From positions 39,203 through 103,202 of the forward strand of contig JAJBUQ010000006.1 in assembly GCA_020860245.1 (NCBI GenBank): a DNA stretch of 64,000 nucleotides. The letters run 5' to 3'. How positions within the stretch are numbered: position 1 is the stretch's first letter; each line of letters starts with the position of its first letter. The notes beneath the pieces are model-generated. The model searched no databases, had not been told where the DNA came from, and worked only from the letters and a program-made list of their open reading frames with translations. The DNA comes from Rikenellaceae bacterium. GTDB taxonomy: Bacteria; Bacteroidota; Bacteroidia; Bacteroidales; Rikenellaceae. The translations under genes were made by a program, and so were the position numbers. Positions 34,502 to 44,092 of this stretch are shown here, one piece after another.

Positions 34502-35395
34502 CTATGTAGTATGCTCACCCCCCGTAACACCATACACCTCAGCAGTTACATAACTCGATTCGTTCGATGCAAGGAACACATAAACTCCTGCAAGTTCGGC
34601 AGGTTGTCCTGCACGTTTAAGAGGAGTACTCTGACCGAATTCGGGAAGTTTGTCAGGGAATTGGCCCCCGGATACCTCTAACGCTGTCCATATCGGTCCC
34701 GGAGAAACTGAATTTACCCTTATGCCCTTCTCCGCAACCTGCTTTGCCAGCGCACGTGTAAATGCAATCACGGCAGCTTTAGTTCCTGCGTAATCGAGAA
34801 GGTCTTTACTCGGCTGATAGGCCTGGATCGAGGAAGTAGTAACAATGCTACTTCCTGCGGGCATAAAAGGAAGAGCTGCCTTCACCGTCCAATACATAGA
34901 GAAAATATTAGTTTCATACACCTTCCTCAACTGCTGCGTCGTAAGGTCGGCAATGTCTTTCAATGCTATCTGCATGCCGGCGTTAAGCGCCATTATATCC
35001 AAACCTCCAAGCTCTTCGTATGCCTTTTTAACGATCTCGTTACAAACCTGTTCTTCGCTTACATCACCGGGAAGCAGCACGATTTTACGGCCTTCTTTTT
35101 CAAGAAGTTTCGCGAGCGTTTCGGCATCCGACTGTTCTTCCGGAAGATAATTTATCGCAATATCCGCACCCTCGCGACAGTAAGCTATCGCAACTGCCCG
35201 GCCAATGCCCGAATCCCCTCCGGTAATCAAAGCCTTGCGTCCTTCCAATCGTCCATGTCCGACATAACTCTCTTCTCCGCAGTCAGGAACCGGCTTCATA
35301 CGTCCCTGAATTCCGGGAGCTTCCTGAGTTTGTCTTTCATAGCCTCCGGTGTAATACATATCCAGAGGGTTTATAAGTCCTTTTTTCTCCTTCAT
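34502..35395 (-). CDS. Short-chain dehydrogenase/reductase, YghA/stress type
   Basis: A 297-residue NAD(P)-dependent oxidoreductase with an N-terminal extension of about 50 residues ([18 protein letters not shown]), the nucleotide-binding [12 protein letters not shown] motif, NAG in ALNAGMQ, and catalytic Ser/Tyr/Lys in [19 protein letters not shown]. The extension and the ending [10 protein letters not shown] are hallmarks of the YghA / general stress protein 39 group. The neighbouring Mn-catalase gene fits an oxidative or general stress role. The substrate is unknown. The gene ends with TAG. Confidence 0.85.
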   Translation of the reverse strand: MKEKKGLINPLDMYYTGGYERQTQEAPGIQGRMKPVPDCGEESYVGHGRLEGRKALITGGDSGIGRAVAIAYCREGADIAINYLPEEQSDAETLAKLLEKEGRKIVLLPGDVSEEQVCNEIVKKAYEELGGLDIMALNAGMQIALKDIADLTTQQLRKVYETNIFSMYWTVKAALPFMPAGSSIVTTSSIQAYQPSKDLLDYAGTKAAVIAFTRALAKQVAEKGIRVNSVSPGPIWTALEVSGGQFPDKLPEFGQSTPLKRAGQPAELAGVYVFLASNESSYVTAEVYGVTGGEHTT

Positions 35396-36300
35396 ATCGA
35401 ATATTTTTTATAATTTATTTGTGATTATTATGCCTCTCTAATCCGAATACAGATTCTGTGTCGTATTGGATATTCCGGATGCGGTTAGTTATAATTGGCG
35501 CGGCCACCATCCTTAATGGTATACCGTTCACTCCGTATCCAATGCAAAAAAGATTTTCGGATCATTTTATATGCCTATACTCTCCGAAGTGGAACTGAAG
35601 GATCCGCAATTACTACGTCTTTGGATTCGAGTGTATGTCCTTCAGCGGCCCCCTGTATAACGTTGCTACCTGTATCCTGCCATCCAGCAGATTCGAACAG
35701 GTTGCAGACCTCTCATATACGTCGATTATTATTAAAATCGAACAGGCTCACAACGGCATCGTAGACATCCATTTGCGCTGAGATACGCTCCACAGCACTC
35801 CGGCGCGTCGATGCCGTAATCTTCCTTAAGTTTTCCGGTCATGAACTCCACCGGAATACCGTACTTTTTCCTTACGGCAAATTCTTTTCGAATCAGCGAA
35901 TAACCATGATGTTGCTGGCAAAGTAGATAATTTTACTCGCTGGAGGGAAGATTCGTGTCCTGTTCTTAAAAACATTTTCTATATCTGTGGCCGATCGCAT
36001 AGAGGCAGAATAAACAGTAGGTCCGTTATCTTCTCCCTTACTCTATAGGCGCGACAACCGAAGTGTCAATCACATATTGATTGAAGAGGTTCAGTAATTG
36101 CAGAGGAACTACCATTAGATAAATTCGGTTAATCTATAACCGTAGTACGGATCCCCCCTTCATTATTTATGCGAAAGAAGAACTCCGGTAATTCTCTATT
36201 GCCGCCACTTCGGTACGATAATTTTTCCGAATGGAATTATAGCACCGATTCGGACGGTTTTAATTATTCAGTACGGAGCCCTCGAATTAAGTTCCACTAA
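35396..36300 (-). pseudogene. Non-coding stretch holding a heavily decayed gene
   Basis: Between the SDR and Mn-catalase genes, the minus strand from about 36,050 to 35,575 reads protein-like in changing frames. One frame gives HHGYSLIRKEFAVRKKYG then IPVEFMTGKLKEDYGID. A second gives AVERISAQMDVYDAVVSLF, then after a TGA EVCNLFESAGWQDTGSN and EGHTLESKDVVIADPSVP, ending TAG at 35575. Several stops and at least one frame change are present, so this is a wreck. The family is not recognised. The position among stress genes hints at a former stress gene. The rest (36,060-36,300) shows nothing definite. Confidence 0.45.
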
Positions 36301-36341
36301 AAAAATAATTAAGAATACCGGTCAAGTTATCGACCGGTATT
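36301..36341 (-). terminator. Terminator after Mn-catalase
   Basis: A perfect 10-bp stem AATACCGGTC/GACCGGTATT followed on the minus strand by CTTAATTATTTTTTT, 7 bases after the catalase stop. Confidence 0.85.
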
Positions 36342-36347
36342 CGAGAG

Positions 36348-37328
36348 TTATGCCATTACCTTTTTCTTATTCGATCTGTGAGACGATCGGGATTTCTGCT
36401 GACAGTAATCGCTCCATTGTATATTAGATTCAGGAACTGCCGATTTTACCTCTTCGCTTCTCTCTTTGCTCAAGTCCTCAGTTTTATCTTCCAAAGCCTG
36501 AGCATCTATACCTTCGTCTACCTGAACATCGATAAGACCGTTAGTCTGTGTAACATATTCCAACGGATCGTCTATTCTGTTCCACTCTTCTTGAGTTCTT
36601 GTACTCTTACCCTCATTCCACGGACCGGTAGCATCCTCTCCCTGAGACATATTGAAATATTTATTTCCATATCGTGGGTCTTCCTGGCGAACGCCCGGAG
36701 GGAAGTTAGGAGTTATTGTATCGAGTGCAGCTTCGAATTGTTGGAAGTGCGTAATTTCCCTTGTCATGAGGAATTTCAGAGTCTCCTGCACGCAGGGGTC
36801 GTCAGTAAATTTCAAGAGATATTCATATACTATTTTAGCACGGGATTCAGCTGCTATATTTGACCTAAGATCCACTGTGAGATCACCGTTGGCATTCACG
36901 AACGCTCCGCTCCACGGAGCACCGTTGCTGTCGGTAACAGTAGGACCTCCTGCAGTCAGTACGCAGAATTGAGGATTGTACAATGCCTGATTAATTAAAT
37001 CTTCCCTTGCACCGCTCCCCTTCATGATTTCTCCGATCCATGAAGATTCCGCAGCATCTTTCATTTCACCGTTTACTCCGGCCAGAAGCATAGTTATCGT
37101 AGCTCCTACGATTTCCAAATGGCTGAATTCTTCAGAAGCAATATCCATAAGCATATCGTATTTATCAGGATATGCCTGCTTGCATGCGAATGCCTGAACA
37201 AAATACTGCATAGCAGCCTTTAACTCACCGTTACCGCCTCCGAACTGTTCGAGAAGCATACGTGCAAAACGTGGATCCGGTTTGGATCCACGTGCGTTAA
37301 ATTGTAATTCTTTTACGTGATAGAACAT
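36348..37328 (-). CDS. Manganese catalase
   Basis: Breaks down hydrogen peroxide with a dimanganese centre. The start at the ATG at 37328 gives the family N-terminus MFYHVKELQFNAR and 326 residues. The ferritin-like bundle shows the metal ligands: Glu in GELKAAMQYF, Glu-x-x-His in SEEFSHLEIV, Glu in AAESRAKIVYEYL and His in REITHFQQFEAAL. The C-terminal tail (about residue 245 on) is hydrophilic, Glu/Lys-rich and ends in a basic RSNKKKVMA. It lies in a stress neighbourhood with the SDR. An upstream in-frame ATG at 37361 would add 11 residues and is less likely. Confidence 0.93.
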   Translation of the reverse strand: MFYHVKELQFNARGSKPDPRFARMLLEQFGGGNGELKAAMQYFVQAFACKQAYPDKYDMLMDIASEEFSHLEIVGATITMLLAGVNGEMKDAAESSWIGEIMKGSGAREDLINQALYNPQFCVLTAGGPTVTDSNGAPWSGAFVNANGDLTVDLRSNIAAESRAKIVYEYLLKFTDDPCVQETLKFLMTREITHFQQFEAALDTITPNFPPGVRQEDPRYGNKYFNMSQGEDATGPWNEGKSTRTQEEWNRIDDPLEYVTQTNGLIDVQVDEGIDAQALEDKTEDLSKERSEEVKSAVPESNIQWSDYCQQKSRSSHRSNKKKVMA

Positions 37329-37513
37329 AGTATTAGTTTTTGTTTTGGTTATAATTTTCAAGTAACCGACCGCACATAATGCAGACGTTTTACACTAATC
37401 ACTATATCTACATTTACAATTTACATACCTAATTAGCTGTGATACCGAATCTTTTCAGCTTATTTTGAGGACAATCCGCTCTTCTGCGGTTAATATCGGA
37501 TCTTAAAGATCGT

Positions 37514-38584
37514 TCACAATTCAAGAGACAGCTGATGGGCGTCCGTCTTTTTAGGAAGTTCTATATTGCTTACCATAAGGCCTATAAGTCTTATGGTTTT
37601 CTGTATAGGCATAACTGCGTCAAGGAGATTTATCGAAGTGTTATAAAACATTTCGAAGTCTTCTATAAAATATGGGTAAGTAAGACTTCTGGTTATGATC
37701 CCGAAGTCGGAATATTTAATCTTCAACGTGACAGTGCGTCCGCGGAAGTTTTTGGAGGAAACTCTGTCCCAGACTATTCCGGCTACGACATCCAGCTCCC
37801 GCCTTATTTCGTCGTAGGAATCGAGGTCGCTTAGGAATGTATTCTCTCCTCCGACCGATTTTCTCAACCTGTCCGGACGGACCTCTCTATCGTCAATTCC
37901 GCGGGCAAAACCGTAATATCCGCTTCCTGCCTTACCGAAGAGCAAGACGAGCTCCTCTTCCGTAAATTTACGAAGATCTTCTCCGTTTTTTATACCGAGT
38001 TGGTGCATTTTATGCGCAGTAACCCTGCCCACACCGAAAAAATCCTCTATTTTAAGCGTACCTACGAAGGATTCGACTTGTTCGGGCTTTATGACAAATA
38101 AACCGTCGGGTTTATCCATATCCGAGGCCACCTTAGCAAGGAATTTATTTACCGATACTCCAGCGGAGGCAGTCAGGCCCGTTTGTTCCTTGATTTTACG
38201 CTTTATTTCCTTTGCAATGAGAGTGGCTGAAGGATTGTTTTTCTTATTGACAGTCACGTCGAGGAATGCCTCGTCGAGGGACAAGGGCTCTACAAGGTCC
38301 GTGTATTGTCTGAATATATCCATTATTTGTTCGGAAACTGCTCTGTAAACATCGAATCTTGCCGGAACAAAGATAAGTTCAGGACATCTCTTTTTTGCGG
38401 TCTTAGAGGGCATTGCAGACCGAATGCCATATCTCCGCGCCTCGTAACTTGCGGCTGCGACCATACCGCGGTCTCCGGAATAACCCACAACCACAGGTCT
38501 CCCTCTGAGCAGGGGATCGTCGCGTTGTTCTATGGAGGCATAAAATGCGTCCATATCGATGTGTATGATTTTTCTTTGGGGCAT
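37514..38584 (-). CDS. dinB: DNA polymerase IV (Y family)
   Basis: Error-prone translesion polymerase. The ATG at 38584 gives MPQRKIIHIDMDAFYASIE, the canonical start with the first metal-binding Asp; the frame's upstream start adds seven unsupported residues. The 356-residue protein carries SLDEAFLDVT with the other catalytic acids, the helix-hairpin-helix region (FFGVGRVTAHKMHQLG) and a little-finger domain (GRTVTLKIKYSDF). No C-terminal beta-clamp peptide is obvious beyond the tail AHQLSLEL, which does resemble the short QLSLF-type clamp motif. The gene ends with TGA. Confidence 0.94.
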   Translation of the reverse strand: MPQRKIIHIDMDAFYASIEQRDDPLLRGRPVVVGYSGDRGMVAAASYEARRYGIRSAMPSKTAKKRCPELIFVPARFDVYRAVSEQIMDIFRQYTDLVEPLSLDEAFLDVTVNKKNNPSATLIAKEIKRKIKEQTGLTASAGVSVNKFLAKVASDMDKPDGLFVIKPEQVESFVGTLKIEDFFGVGRVTAHKMHQLGIKNGEDLRKFTEEELVLLFGKAGSGYYGFARGIDDREVRPDRLRKSVGGENTFLSDLDSYDEIRRELDVVAGIVWDRVSSKNFRGRTVTLKIKYSDFGIITRSLTYPYFIEDFEMFYNTSINLLDAVMPIQKTIRLIGLMVSNIELPKKTDAHQLSLEL

Positions 38585-38643
38585 GGCATAAGAAGCGATC
38601 CGCACAAATTTACAACACGGATCGCAGCAAAAATAGTGACAAA

Positions 38644-41268
38644 TTATATATCTTTATATGTCGATATAGTAATATTCGAGTACACGGATTTACGTCCGCT
38701 CATCTGTCTAAGTCCGACTCTTCCCGATTTGACCGGAGGGTAATCTTCCGCACTGAAATAAAAGTATCTCTCGCTGCCTCCTCCGCTGACCTTCATAATT
38801 ATCTCAGTTCCACGTTTAATGAATGTCATGCGGTAGGTCACCATAGGTTCGAACAACAAGGGGAATAAATATTCGGGAGTAAGTTCGGTGTCCTGCAGCC
38901 CTCTTTTATTTTCAGGCATATATCGTCGTCCGCGTATGTAATCGGTGTCCCGCACATCCGGATCGTTCTCATAAGCGGCATAGCTGATATGAATAGTATT
39001 CATGTGGTTGAAATATTCTTTCATCGCCGGAATCGTACGTTTATCCTTCCATTTATAAATATCTTTATCGTAACCATCCTCTCCGCTACCTTCCGCTTGT
39101 ATGTAGATTATATTCACGAATCTGTCCAGAGAATCGAGACGGGTAAATTCATATTCAATTTTTATATCCCCTTCGAAGCTGTCCATAGTCCAAAGTACCG
39201 AATGGTCAGCATCCGATGCGAGATCCGGTCCGGCATGGAACTCTATCCCAAGCGGAGTATTCATAACCGCAGCCTTATCTCCGTCGAGAAACCATTTTTT
39301 CTCCCATCCGGATTTACCCTGATCGTTAAACTCCAGAGTCCAATTTGCATCGTTCATCTCCGCGAATCTCGCTCTCATTACCGGATCGTAATCCGTACCG
39401 AAGTAATTTCCATAATGGGTTGGTTGATTGTATCCGACATTCTGATGCGCGACGCTCAATCTGTATACCACATCCTGAAGGAAGGTAGGGAAACGATACG
39501 CGGTAGGATACGGGGTCATATAAATACGAATCTCACTGTTATCCTCGCTCCGCCATATAACCTCTTCTCTCCAGTCTCCGAATATATCGGCAATCAGACA
39601 CGGATTTGCCTTCGTTCCGTTATTCGATGCGATACCGAGCTCCTTACCGTCGAAGATTGTCGTTGTTCCGAAACCATGCCATTTATCGATACGCACTCCG
39701 TCGAGCAGTTCGCGGCTAAGGTCTCCATCCCACCATACGGCCATGTTAATGGAAGGAGGCCTATGGTATATAAGTTCTCCGTTGGAAGTCAGCAAGCCTC
39801 CTGAACGGGAGGACCAGATTTCATTACCCGGATATCTCGGATCGATATCCGCGGTCATAGCGCGTCCCACATCATCGTTATGGGGTATATGAACAAGAAG
39901 CTCTCCTGTGCGGGCATCTCTGAGAGAGGAACCGCCCGGACCGTATTCATGTCCCTGCCAGACTTCAAGACCCTCTCTCGAAGGATCTATATTGGTCAGG
40001 TGCATCGCGTCTCCATGTCCTAATTTTGTACTGTATAACGGCGATCCGTCATGGTCTATCGCACACGCTCCGTACATGACCTCGTCTTTACCGTCACCAT
40101 CCACGTCTCCGATGCTTATATTATGATTTTCCTGATTGGCATAGTCGCCGTACGGTTCGTTATTGGTATCGACCGTCCATAATTGTTCGAGTTCCCCTCC
40201 TGCAAATCTCCACGCGTGCATTACGGAACGGCCGTTATACCCCCGTCCCCAGAATATACAAGGATTTTCTCCGTCAAAATATCCTACGGCTCCGAGCTGA
40301 CGGTCGACGCGGTTGCCGTAATTATCTCCCCAATCCTCCGATTTACCGCGTTCAATATACGGACCTCTGGCGATCTCCGCCCCTGTTATTCCGTCCACAA
40401 TGGAGAAGAACTCCGGTCCGCTGAGTATTTTACCGTAAGTCCTTAACGTAGAATCCATTATTCTATAATCCGTTATGCCGTCTCCATCAATATCGCCTAT
40501 TACTTCACCGTCCCCGAATATGGTACCTTCCGAAGTTTTCATAGCTACCTCCGCACGCCCATTACCATTAAAATCATACACAAGGAACTGAAGATATTGC
40601 GCTCCGGATCTAATATTCGGACCGAGATCAATCTGCCACAATCTTCTACCGTCGAGTTTATATGCTTCCAGAATAACACCTCCGGGACATAACCCTGGTT
40701 GGGAGCAGGCATAATTAGCCCCTATACGCTTAACGACAATCTCCATTTCACCGTCGCCGTCAAGGTCACCAACGGATATATCGTTAGGGTGGTATAGATT
40801 CAGCGTGTCAAATTCAAGAGGATACATTGGTATGGATATGTAGGGAGTCTTGGCACGTTCGACAGTAAGCTCGTAACTTCCGACAGGATTGACTGAACCT
40901 GCGATATGTAAAATATATTTTACATCTTGGGATGTATCCACCCCTTTATCCTGAAAATAAGTAGAAATTTTTAATGGGCTGCGGTTTATCTTTACCGCTT
41001 CCCCTCCGCCCACGGATCTGTAAAGGTCGAAAGTTATATCTTCGGGATCATCTTGAAGCATTCGCCAGGCAACAGACACCAGACCCTGGCCCTGATGTAT
41101 AGCCACAAGACCTCTATTGAGCCTCTCTTTTATCAGTCCGTCCGCATAGGCGGTTCCGGAAGCAGGAGTTTGAATTTCCGTCGGAAAGCTGAAGTCGGAA
41201 TTATACTGGGAAGCTGCTGCAAATGTCGAATAAAAGAGCAGTAAACAGGTTAAAGAATATATTTTCAT
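38644..41268 (-). CDS. Rhamnogalacturonan lyase (PL11) fused to a YesU/DUF1961-like domain
   Basis: Secreted enzyme that cleaves the rhamnogalacturonan-I backbone of pectin. The 874-residue protein has a signal peptide (LLLFYSTFAAAS), a PL11 region (LNRGLVAIHQGQGLVSVAWR, DISVGDLDGDGEMEIVVKR and further calcium-binding DxDxDG loops: DIDGDGITD, DVDGDGKDE), making an eight-bladed propeller up to about residue 650. A further 210 residues (LEFNDQGKSGWEKKWF, SVLWTMDSFEGDIKIEYEF, FNHMNTIHISYA) look like the jelly-roll domain of YesU/DUF1961. In Bacillus, YesW-type lyases and YesU are separate proteins of one pathway. PL11 enzymes of about 600 residues are usual, so this is a fusion. Confidence 0.85.
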   Translation of the reverse strand: MKIYSLTCLLLFYSTFAAASQYNSDFSFPTEIQTPASGTAYADGLIKERLNRGLVAIHQGQGLVSVAWRMLQDDPEDITFDLYRSVGGGEAVKINRSPLKISTYFQDKGVDTSQDVKYILHIAGSVNPVGSYELTVERAKTPYISIPMYPLEFDTLNLYHPNDISVGDLDGDGEMEIVVKRIGANYACSQPGLCPGGVILEAYKLDGRRLWQIDLGPNIRSGAQYLQFLVYDFNGNGRAEVAMKTSEGTIFGDGEVIGDIDGDGITDYRIMDSTLRTYGKILSGPEFFSIVDGITGAEIARGPYIERGKSEDWGDNYGNRVDRQLGAVGYFDGENPCIFWGRGYNGRSVMHAWRFAGGELEQLWTVDTNNEPYGDYANQENHNISIGDVDGDGKDEVMYGACAIDHDGSPLYSTKLGHGDAMHLTNIDPSREGLEVWQGHEYGPGGSSLRDARTGELLVHIPHNDDVGRAMTADIDPRYPGNEIWSSRSGGLLTSNGELIYHRPPSINMAVWWDGDLSRELLDGVRIDKWHGFGTTTIFDGKELGIASNNGTKANPCLIADIFGDWREEVIWRSEDNSEIRIYMTPYPTAYRFPTFLQDVVYRLSVAHQNVGYNQPTHYGNYFGTDYDPVMRARFAEMNDANWTLEFNDQGKSGWEKKWFLDGDKAAVMNTPLGIEFHAGPDLASDADHSVLWTMDSFEGDIKIEYEFTRLDSLDRFVNIIYIQAEGSGEDGYDKDIYKWKDKRTIPAMKEYFNHMNTIHISYAAYENDPDVRDTDYIRGRRYMPENKRGLQDTELTPEYLFPLLFEPMVTYRMTFIKRGTEIIMKVSGGGSERYFYFSAEDYPPVKSGRVGLRQMSGRKSVYSNITISTYKDI

Positions 41269-41297
41269 ATTTCCTTTTCGATTTAGCCGGGTTTATA

Positions 41298-41305
41298 CAA
41301 ATTTA
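41298..41305 (-). promoter_or_regulatory. -7 promoter box of the PL11 gene
   Basis: The minus strand reads TAAATTTG, an exact TAnnTTTG match, 30 bases upstream of the ATG, with a TTG about 16 bases further upstream inside the neighbouring terminator. Confidence 0.45.
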
Positions 41306-41307
41306 TA

Positions 41308-41343
41308 AAAATAAGACGGTACAATTGTACCGTCTTATTTTTA
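41308..41343 (-). terminator. Bidirectional terminator after secG
   Basis: A perfect palindrome centred on GGTACAATTGTACC with AAAATAAGAC/GTCTTATTTT arms, 16 bases after the secG stop. Confidence 0.85.
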
Positions 41344-41358
41344 TAATCAGATATTAAT

Positions 41359-41712
41359 TTATTCTTCGGACAAAATTTCCTGTGGCTCGGCCTCAGCTTC
41401 CACTGGTATCTGGAACGGAGCGAACGACTGGTTAGGATCGATCGACTGCTCTATACTTCTTTCTAACTCTGTCTTGCTCGTAGTTATACTGTCTGACGGC
41501 ATTGTCATTGTCGCAGCAAGGCTGAGTACTAAAATGGCGATCGCAAGGCCCCAAGTAAATTTTTCGAGAAAATCGGATGCCTGCCTTACCCCCATTACCT
41601 GATTGGAGACTCCGAAGTTAGCTGCCATGCCGCCTTTAGGGCTCTGGGCCAATACGGATAATATTATAAGAACACTTGCTATAAGAATCAGAATGATACA
41701 AAAAATATACAT
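41359..41712 (-). CDS. secG: Preprotein translocase subunit SecG
   Basis: Small membrane subunit of the SecYEG channel. The 117-residue protein has two membrane spans (CIILILIASVLIILSVLAQ and TWGLAIAILVLSLAATM) with the conserved cytosolic loop QSPKGGMAANFG between them, and a Bacteroidetes-type acidic C-terminal tail. Last gene of the conserved sigma54-activator/lptE/TPR/secG cluster; 21 bases after the TPR gene. Confidence 0.93.
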   Translation of the reverse strand: MYIFCIILILIASVLIILSVLAQSPKGGMAANFGVSNQVMGVRQASDFLEKFTWGLAIAILVLSLAATMTMPSDSITTSKTELERSIEQSIDPNQSFAPFQIPVEAEAEPQEILSEE

Positions 41713-41733
41713 TTCGATCTGCTTTTACGTTAA

Positions 41734-42261
41734 TTATTTTAATTTTTGTTTTTCCAGCTTTTCAATAATCTCGGCAAAGTAAATATTTTTTTCCGGATAT
41801 TTCAAATTTAATTTTCGATAAAGTGCGATAGCTTTATCTACCAGCCCTTGTCGGACATATATCTCAGCAAGTTTCTCACTTACCAATTCCTCTTCATTAT
41901 CCACCGAAGAACGTCTTGATAATTCGTGTTCCGATTCGGAAGTATTCTCGTCCGGGATTATCCTCAGATTTTCTTTAGACAGGAACTCCTCGATCAAACT
42001 CATCGCCGCAGGTGCGGACAACTGCGAAAAATCCAAATTCTCGGCAAATATATCCGGAGTACCCAACAAACTGTAACGAAGCCCCATAGAGTTACGCACG
42101 GCATTGAATTTATCCGTAATACCGTTTTGGCTATAATAAGACACGAGGAAATTTTTCCCGCACACGAAGTACGGGTATTTTTTCACCGTTTCTTCGAGAT
42201 GGAGGACATCTTCCGTAGATAACCCGTTTTTACCGAGGAGTTTATTAAACCTGTTATCCAT
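41734..42261 (-). CDS. TPR-like protein between lptE and secG
   Basis: A 175-residue soluble protein without signal peptide. The N-terminal half is helical (LHLEETVKKYPYFVCGKNFLV); the C-terminal half holds at least one tetratricopeptide-like unit (LVSEKLAEIYVRQGLVDKA then ALYRKLNLKYPEKNIYFAE), joined by a Ser/Glu-rich linker. This hypothetical gene is regularly found between lptE and secG in Bacteroidales. Its ATG abuts the lptE stop. No precise role is known; it may help envelope biogenesis through protein contacts. Confidence 0.75.
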   Translation of the reverse strand: MDNRFNKLLGKNGLSTEDVLHLEETVKKYPYFVCGKNFLVSYYSQNGITDKFNAVRNSMGLRYSLLGTPDIFAENLDFSQLSAPAAMSLIEEFLSKENLRIIPDENTSESEHELSRRSSVDNEEELVSEKLAEIYVRQGLVDKAIALYRKLNLKYPEKNIYFAEIIEKLEKQKLK

Positions 42262-42773
42262 TACCAGTTAGATACTGCTGCGTTAAATATATCGTCCACC
42301 AACTGTTCTACAATTTCCGGAATAAGTTCGGATTCGACATCGGACAGCATCCTATTGCTGTTGTATTCCTCATACGCGGAAAAATTCCTCTGAAAATCGT
42401 ATTCCGGCTCAATCTTATTCGTAAATTTCACACGCACGGTAATCGTGAGCCTGTTCTGTGTCGCATAGTCGTCCGCAGTTACGGCCGTAGGCGTCGAAGT
42501 ATATCCTATGATCTCCCCTTCAAAGTTCATGTCGCCATCCTCCCTTACCAGCTCCAGTTTTGTTTGGTTTACGAATTTAGTCTGTAACTCGTCCGTGAAG
42601 GTCGAACTGAGTATAGGCGATACCATCGCGGCGCTGTTAGGGAAGTAAGCAATGCTGACAGTTTTGACATCCGGCGAAATCGACGCTCCGCTGAGGGAGT
42701 ATGACACCTTACATCCGGCAAACGCGAATAATATAAAGGCTGTAAACAGCCACATTCTTTTAATACTCATCAA
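42261..42773 (-). CDS. lptE: LptE-family LPS-assembly lipoprotein
   Basis: Outer-membrane lipoprotein that plugs the LptD barrel for lipopolysaccharide export. The 170-residue protein has the signal MWLFTAFILFAFAGC (lipid Cys near residue 21) and the family start KVSYSLSGASISPDVKTVSI, with the middle YFPNSA and FTDELQTKFVNQTKL segments. It overlaps the 3' end of the sigma54-activator gene by 14 bases, so the two are probably translationally coupled. Confidence 0.87.
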   Translation of the reverse strand: MMSIKRMWLFTAFILFAFAGCKVSYSLSGASISPDVKTVSIAYFPNSAAMVSPILSSTFTDELQTKFVNQTKLELVREDGDMNFEGEIIGYTSTPTAVTADDYATQNRLTITVRVKFTNKIEPEYDFQRNFSAYEEYNSNRMLSDVESELIPEIVEQLVDDIFNAAVSNW

Positions 42774-43998
42774 TTCCTAATTCTTTAATTTTTCTATATA
42801 ATGTCCGTTCCGATATAAACAGATCCTTAGCAGCATCTTTGCGCTTGCCTCCATGCCTGCGCAAGGCACGCAGGATCTGATCCCTCAACATTTTCTCTTT
42901 GGTCATCTCTTCCTGCGGAATATCATCCACAATCTCCGAGTCTGCAAAGTCCTCCGTACAGTCGGTTTTGGGAACCAGATACTGAGGGGGAGCCACTGAC
43001 GCTGCCGGCAACGCTAAACCGGGATTTTGTGATATGGAAGAGATATTTCCCTGCGTAACAAAAGAAGAGGTCTCGCGGACACCGGACAATTCCGCTACCA
43101 TTTTCTTTAGCTCGTTAATATCTCCTTTTATATCGAACAAAAATTTGTAAAGAAGATCCCTGTCGGAATCATCTTTGACGGTACTTCCAGCCACGACAGC
43201 AGGAAGAATGGGTATATCGTGATCGGGAAGATATTTTCCAAGTATTTCCGCATCGATATCCCTTGTTTCTTCTACCGCGGACATCTGTTCCGCTACATTT
43301 TTAAGTTGCCGTATGTTACCTCTCCACGAATAATTCTCAAGCACTATTCGGGCATCGTCGCTGAGATTTATAGAGGGCATGCGGTACTGATGTGCAATAT
43401 CTGAAGCGAATTTTCTGAATAACAGATAAATATCCTCCTTACGCTCCCTTAAAGGGGGAACGACGATAGGCACGGTATTCAATCGGTAGTATAGGTCTTC
43501 CCTGAATTTGCCGTCCGAGATCGCCTGAATGAGATTTATATTTGTCGCAGCTACAACCCTTACATTTGTCTTCTGTATTTTTGAAGAACCAACCTTCATA
43601 AATTCTCCGGTCTGAAGTATCCTAAGAAGCCTTACCTGAGTTGTAAGGGGAAGCTCCGCGACTTCATCCAGAAATATCGTTCCTCCGTCCGCAACTTCGA
43701 AGTACCCCTTGCGGCTGTCGGTCGCTCCGGTAAACGAACCTTTTTCGTGACCGAACAGCTCGGAATCAATAGTTCCTTCCGGTATCGCTCCACAGTTAAC
43801 AGCTATATAACTGCCGTGCTTACGGGGACTGTAAGCATGAATGACCTGTGGAAAAAATTCCTTCCCGACTCCGCTCTCTCCTGTAATCAAGACGGATAGG
43901 TCGGTGGCGGCAACGCGGAGCGCGACTTCAAGGGCGCGGTTCATACGCGCGTTGTTGCCGATAATTCCAAAACGTTGCTTAACTGCCTGTATATCCAT
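42760..43998 (-). CDS. Sigma54-interacting AAA+ transcription activator
   Basis: Activates sigma54 RNA polymerase by ATP hydrolysis. Started at the ATG at 43998, the 412-residue protein has almost no N-terminal sensor. It has Walker A GESGVGKE at residues 40-47, the sigma54-contact loop as GSFTGA at 87-92 (canonical GAFTGA), Walker B GGTIFLDE at 105-112, and a C-terminal Fis-type helix-turn-helix (RKDAAKDLFISERTLYRKI). Lack of a receiver or PAS domain suggests constitutive activity or control by a partner. It is the first gene of the lptE-secG cluster, which is conserved in Bacteroidetes. Confidence 0.9.
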   Translation of the reverse strand: MDIQAVKQRFGIIGNNARMNRALEVALRVAATDLSVLITGESGVGKEFFPQVIHAYSPRKHGSYIAVNCGAIPEGTIDSELFGHEKGSFTGATDSRKGYFEVADGGTIFLDEVAELPLTTQVRLLRILQTGEFMKVGSSKIQKTNVRVVAATNINLIQAISDGKFREDLYYRLNTVPIVVPPLRERKEDIYLLFRKFASDIAHQYRMPSINLSDDARIVLENYSWRGNIRQLKNVAEQMSAVEETRDIDAEILGKYLPDHDIPILPAVVAGSTVKDDSDRDLLYKFLFDIKGDINELKKMVAELSGVRETSSFVTQGNISSISQNPGLALPAASVAPPQYLVPKTDCTEDFADSEIVDDIPQEEMTKEKMLRDQILRALRRHGGKRKDAAKDLFISERTLYRKIKELGIDEY

Positions 43999-44019
43999 TC
44001 TTAAATAACTTTTAAAATG

Positions 44020-44027
44020 CAAATATA
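44020..44027 (-). promoter_or_regulatory. -7 promoter box of the sigma54-activator operon
   Basis: The minus strand reads TATATTTG, an exact match to TAnnTTTG, 22 bases upstream of the chosen ATG. This spacing also argues against the upstream start codon at 44022. Confidence 0.5.
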
Positions 44028-44092
44028 GTCAATTACTTTATCTAAACAGTAACGGTATAACAATTAATTTTCTTATTTTTATCCTTTAAAAT

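Noticed and set aside
35495..35764. 89-codon open frame on the plus strand
   Set aside because: It lies opposite the decayed minus-strand gene, which reads more like protein; likely an antisense shadow.
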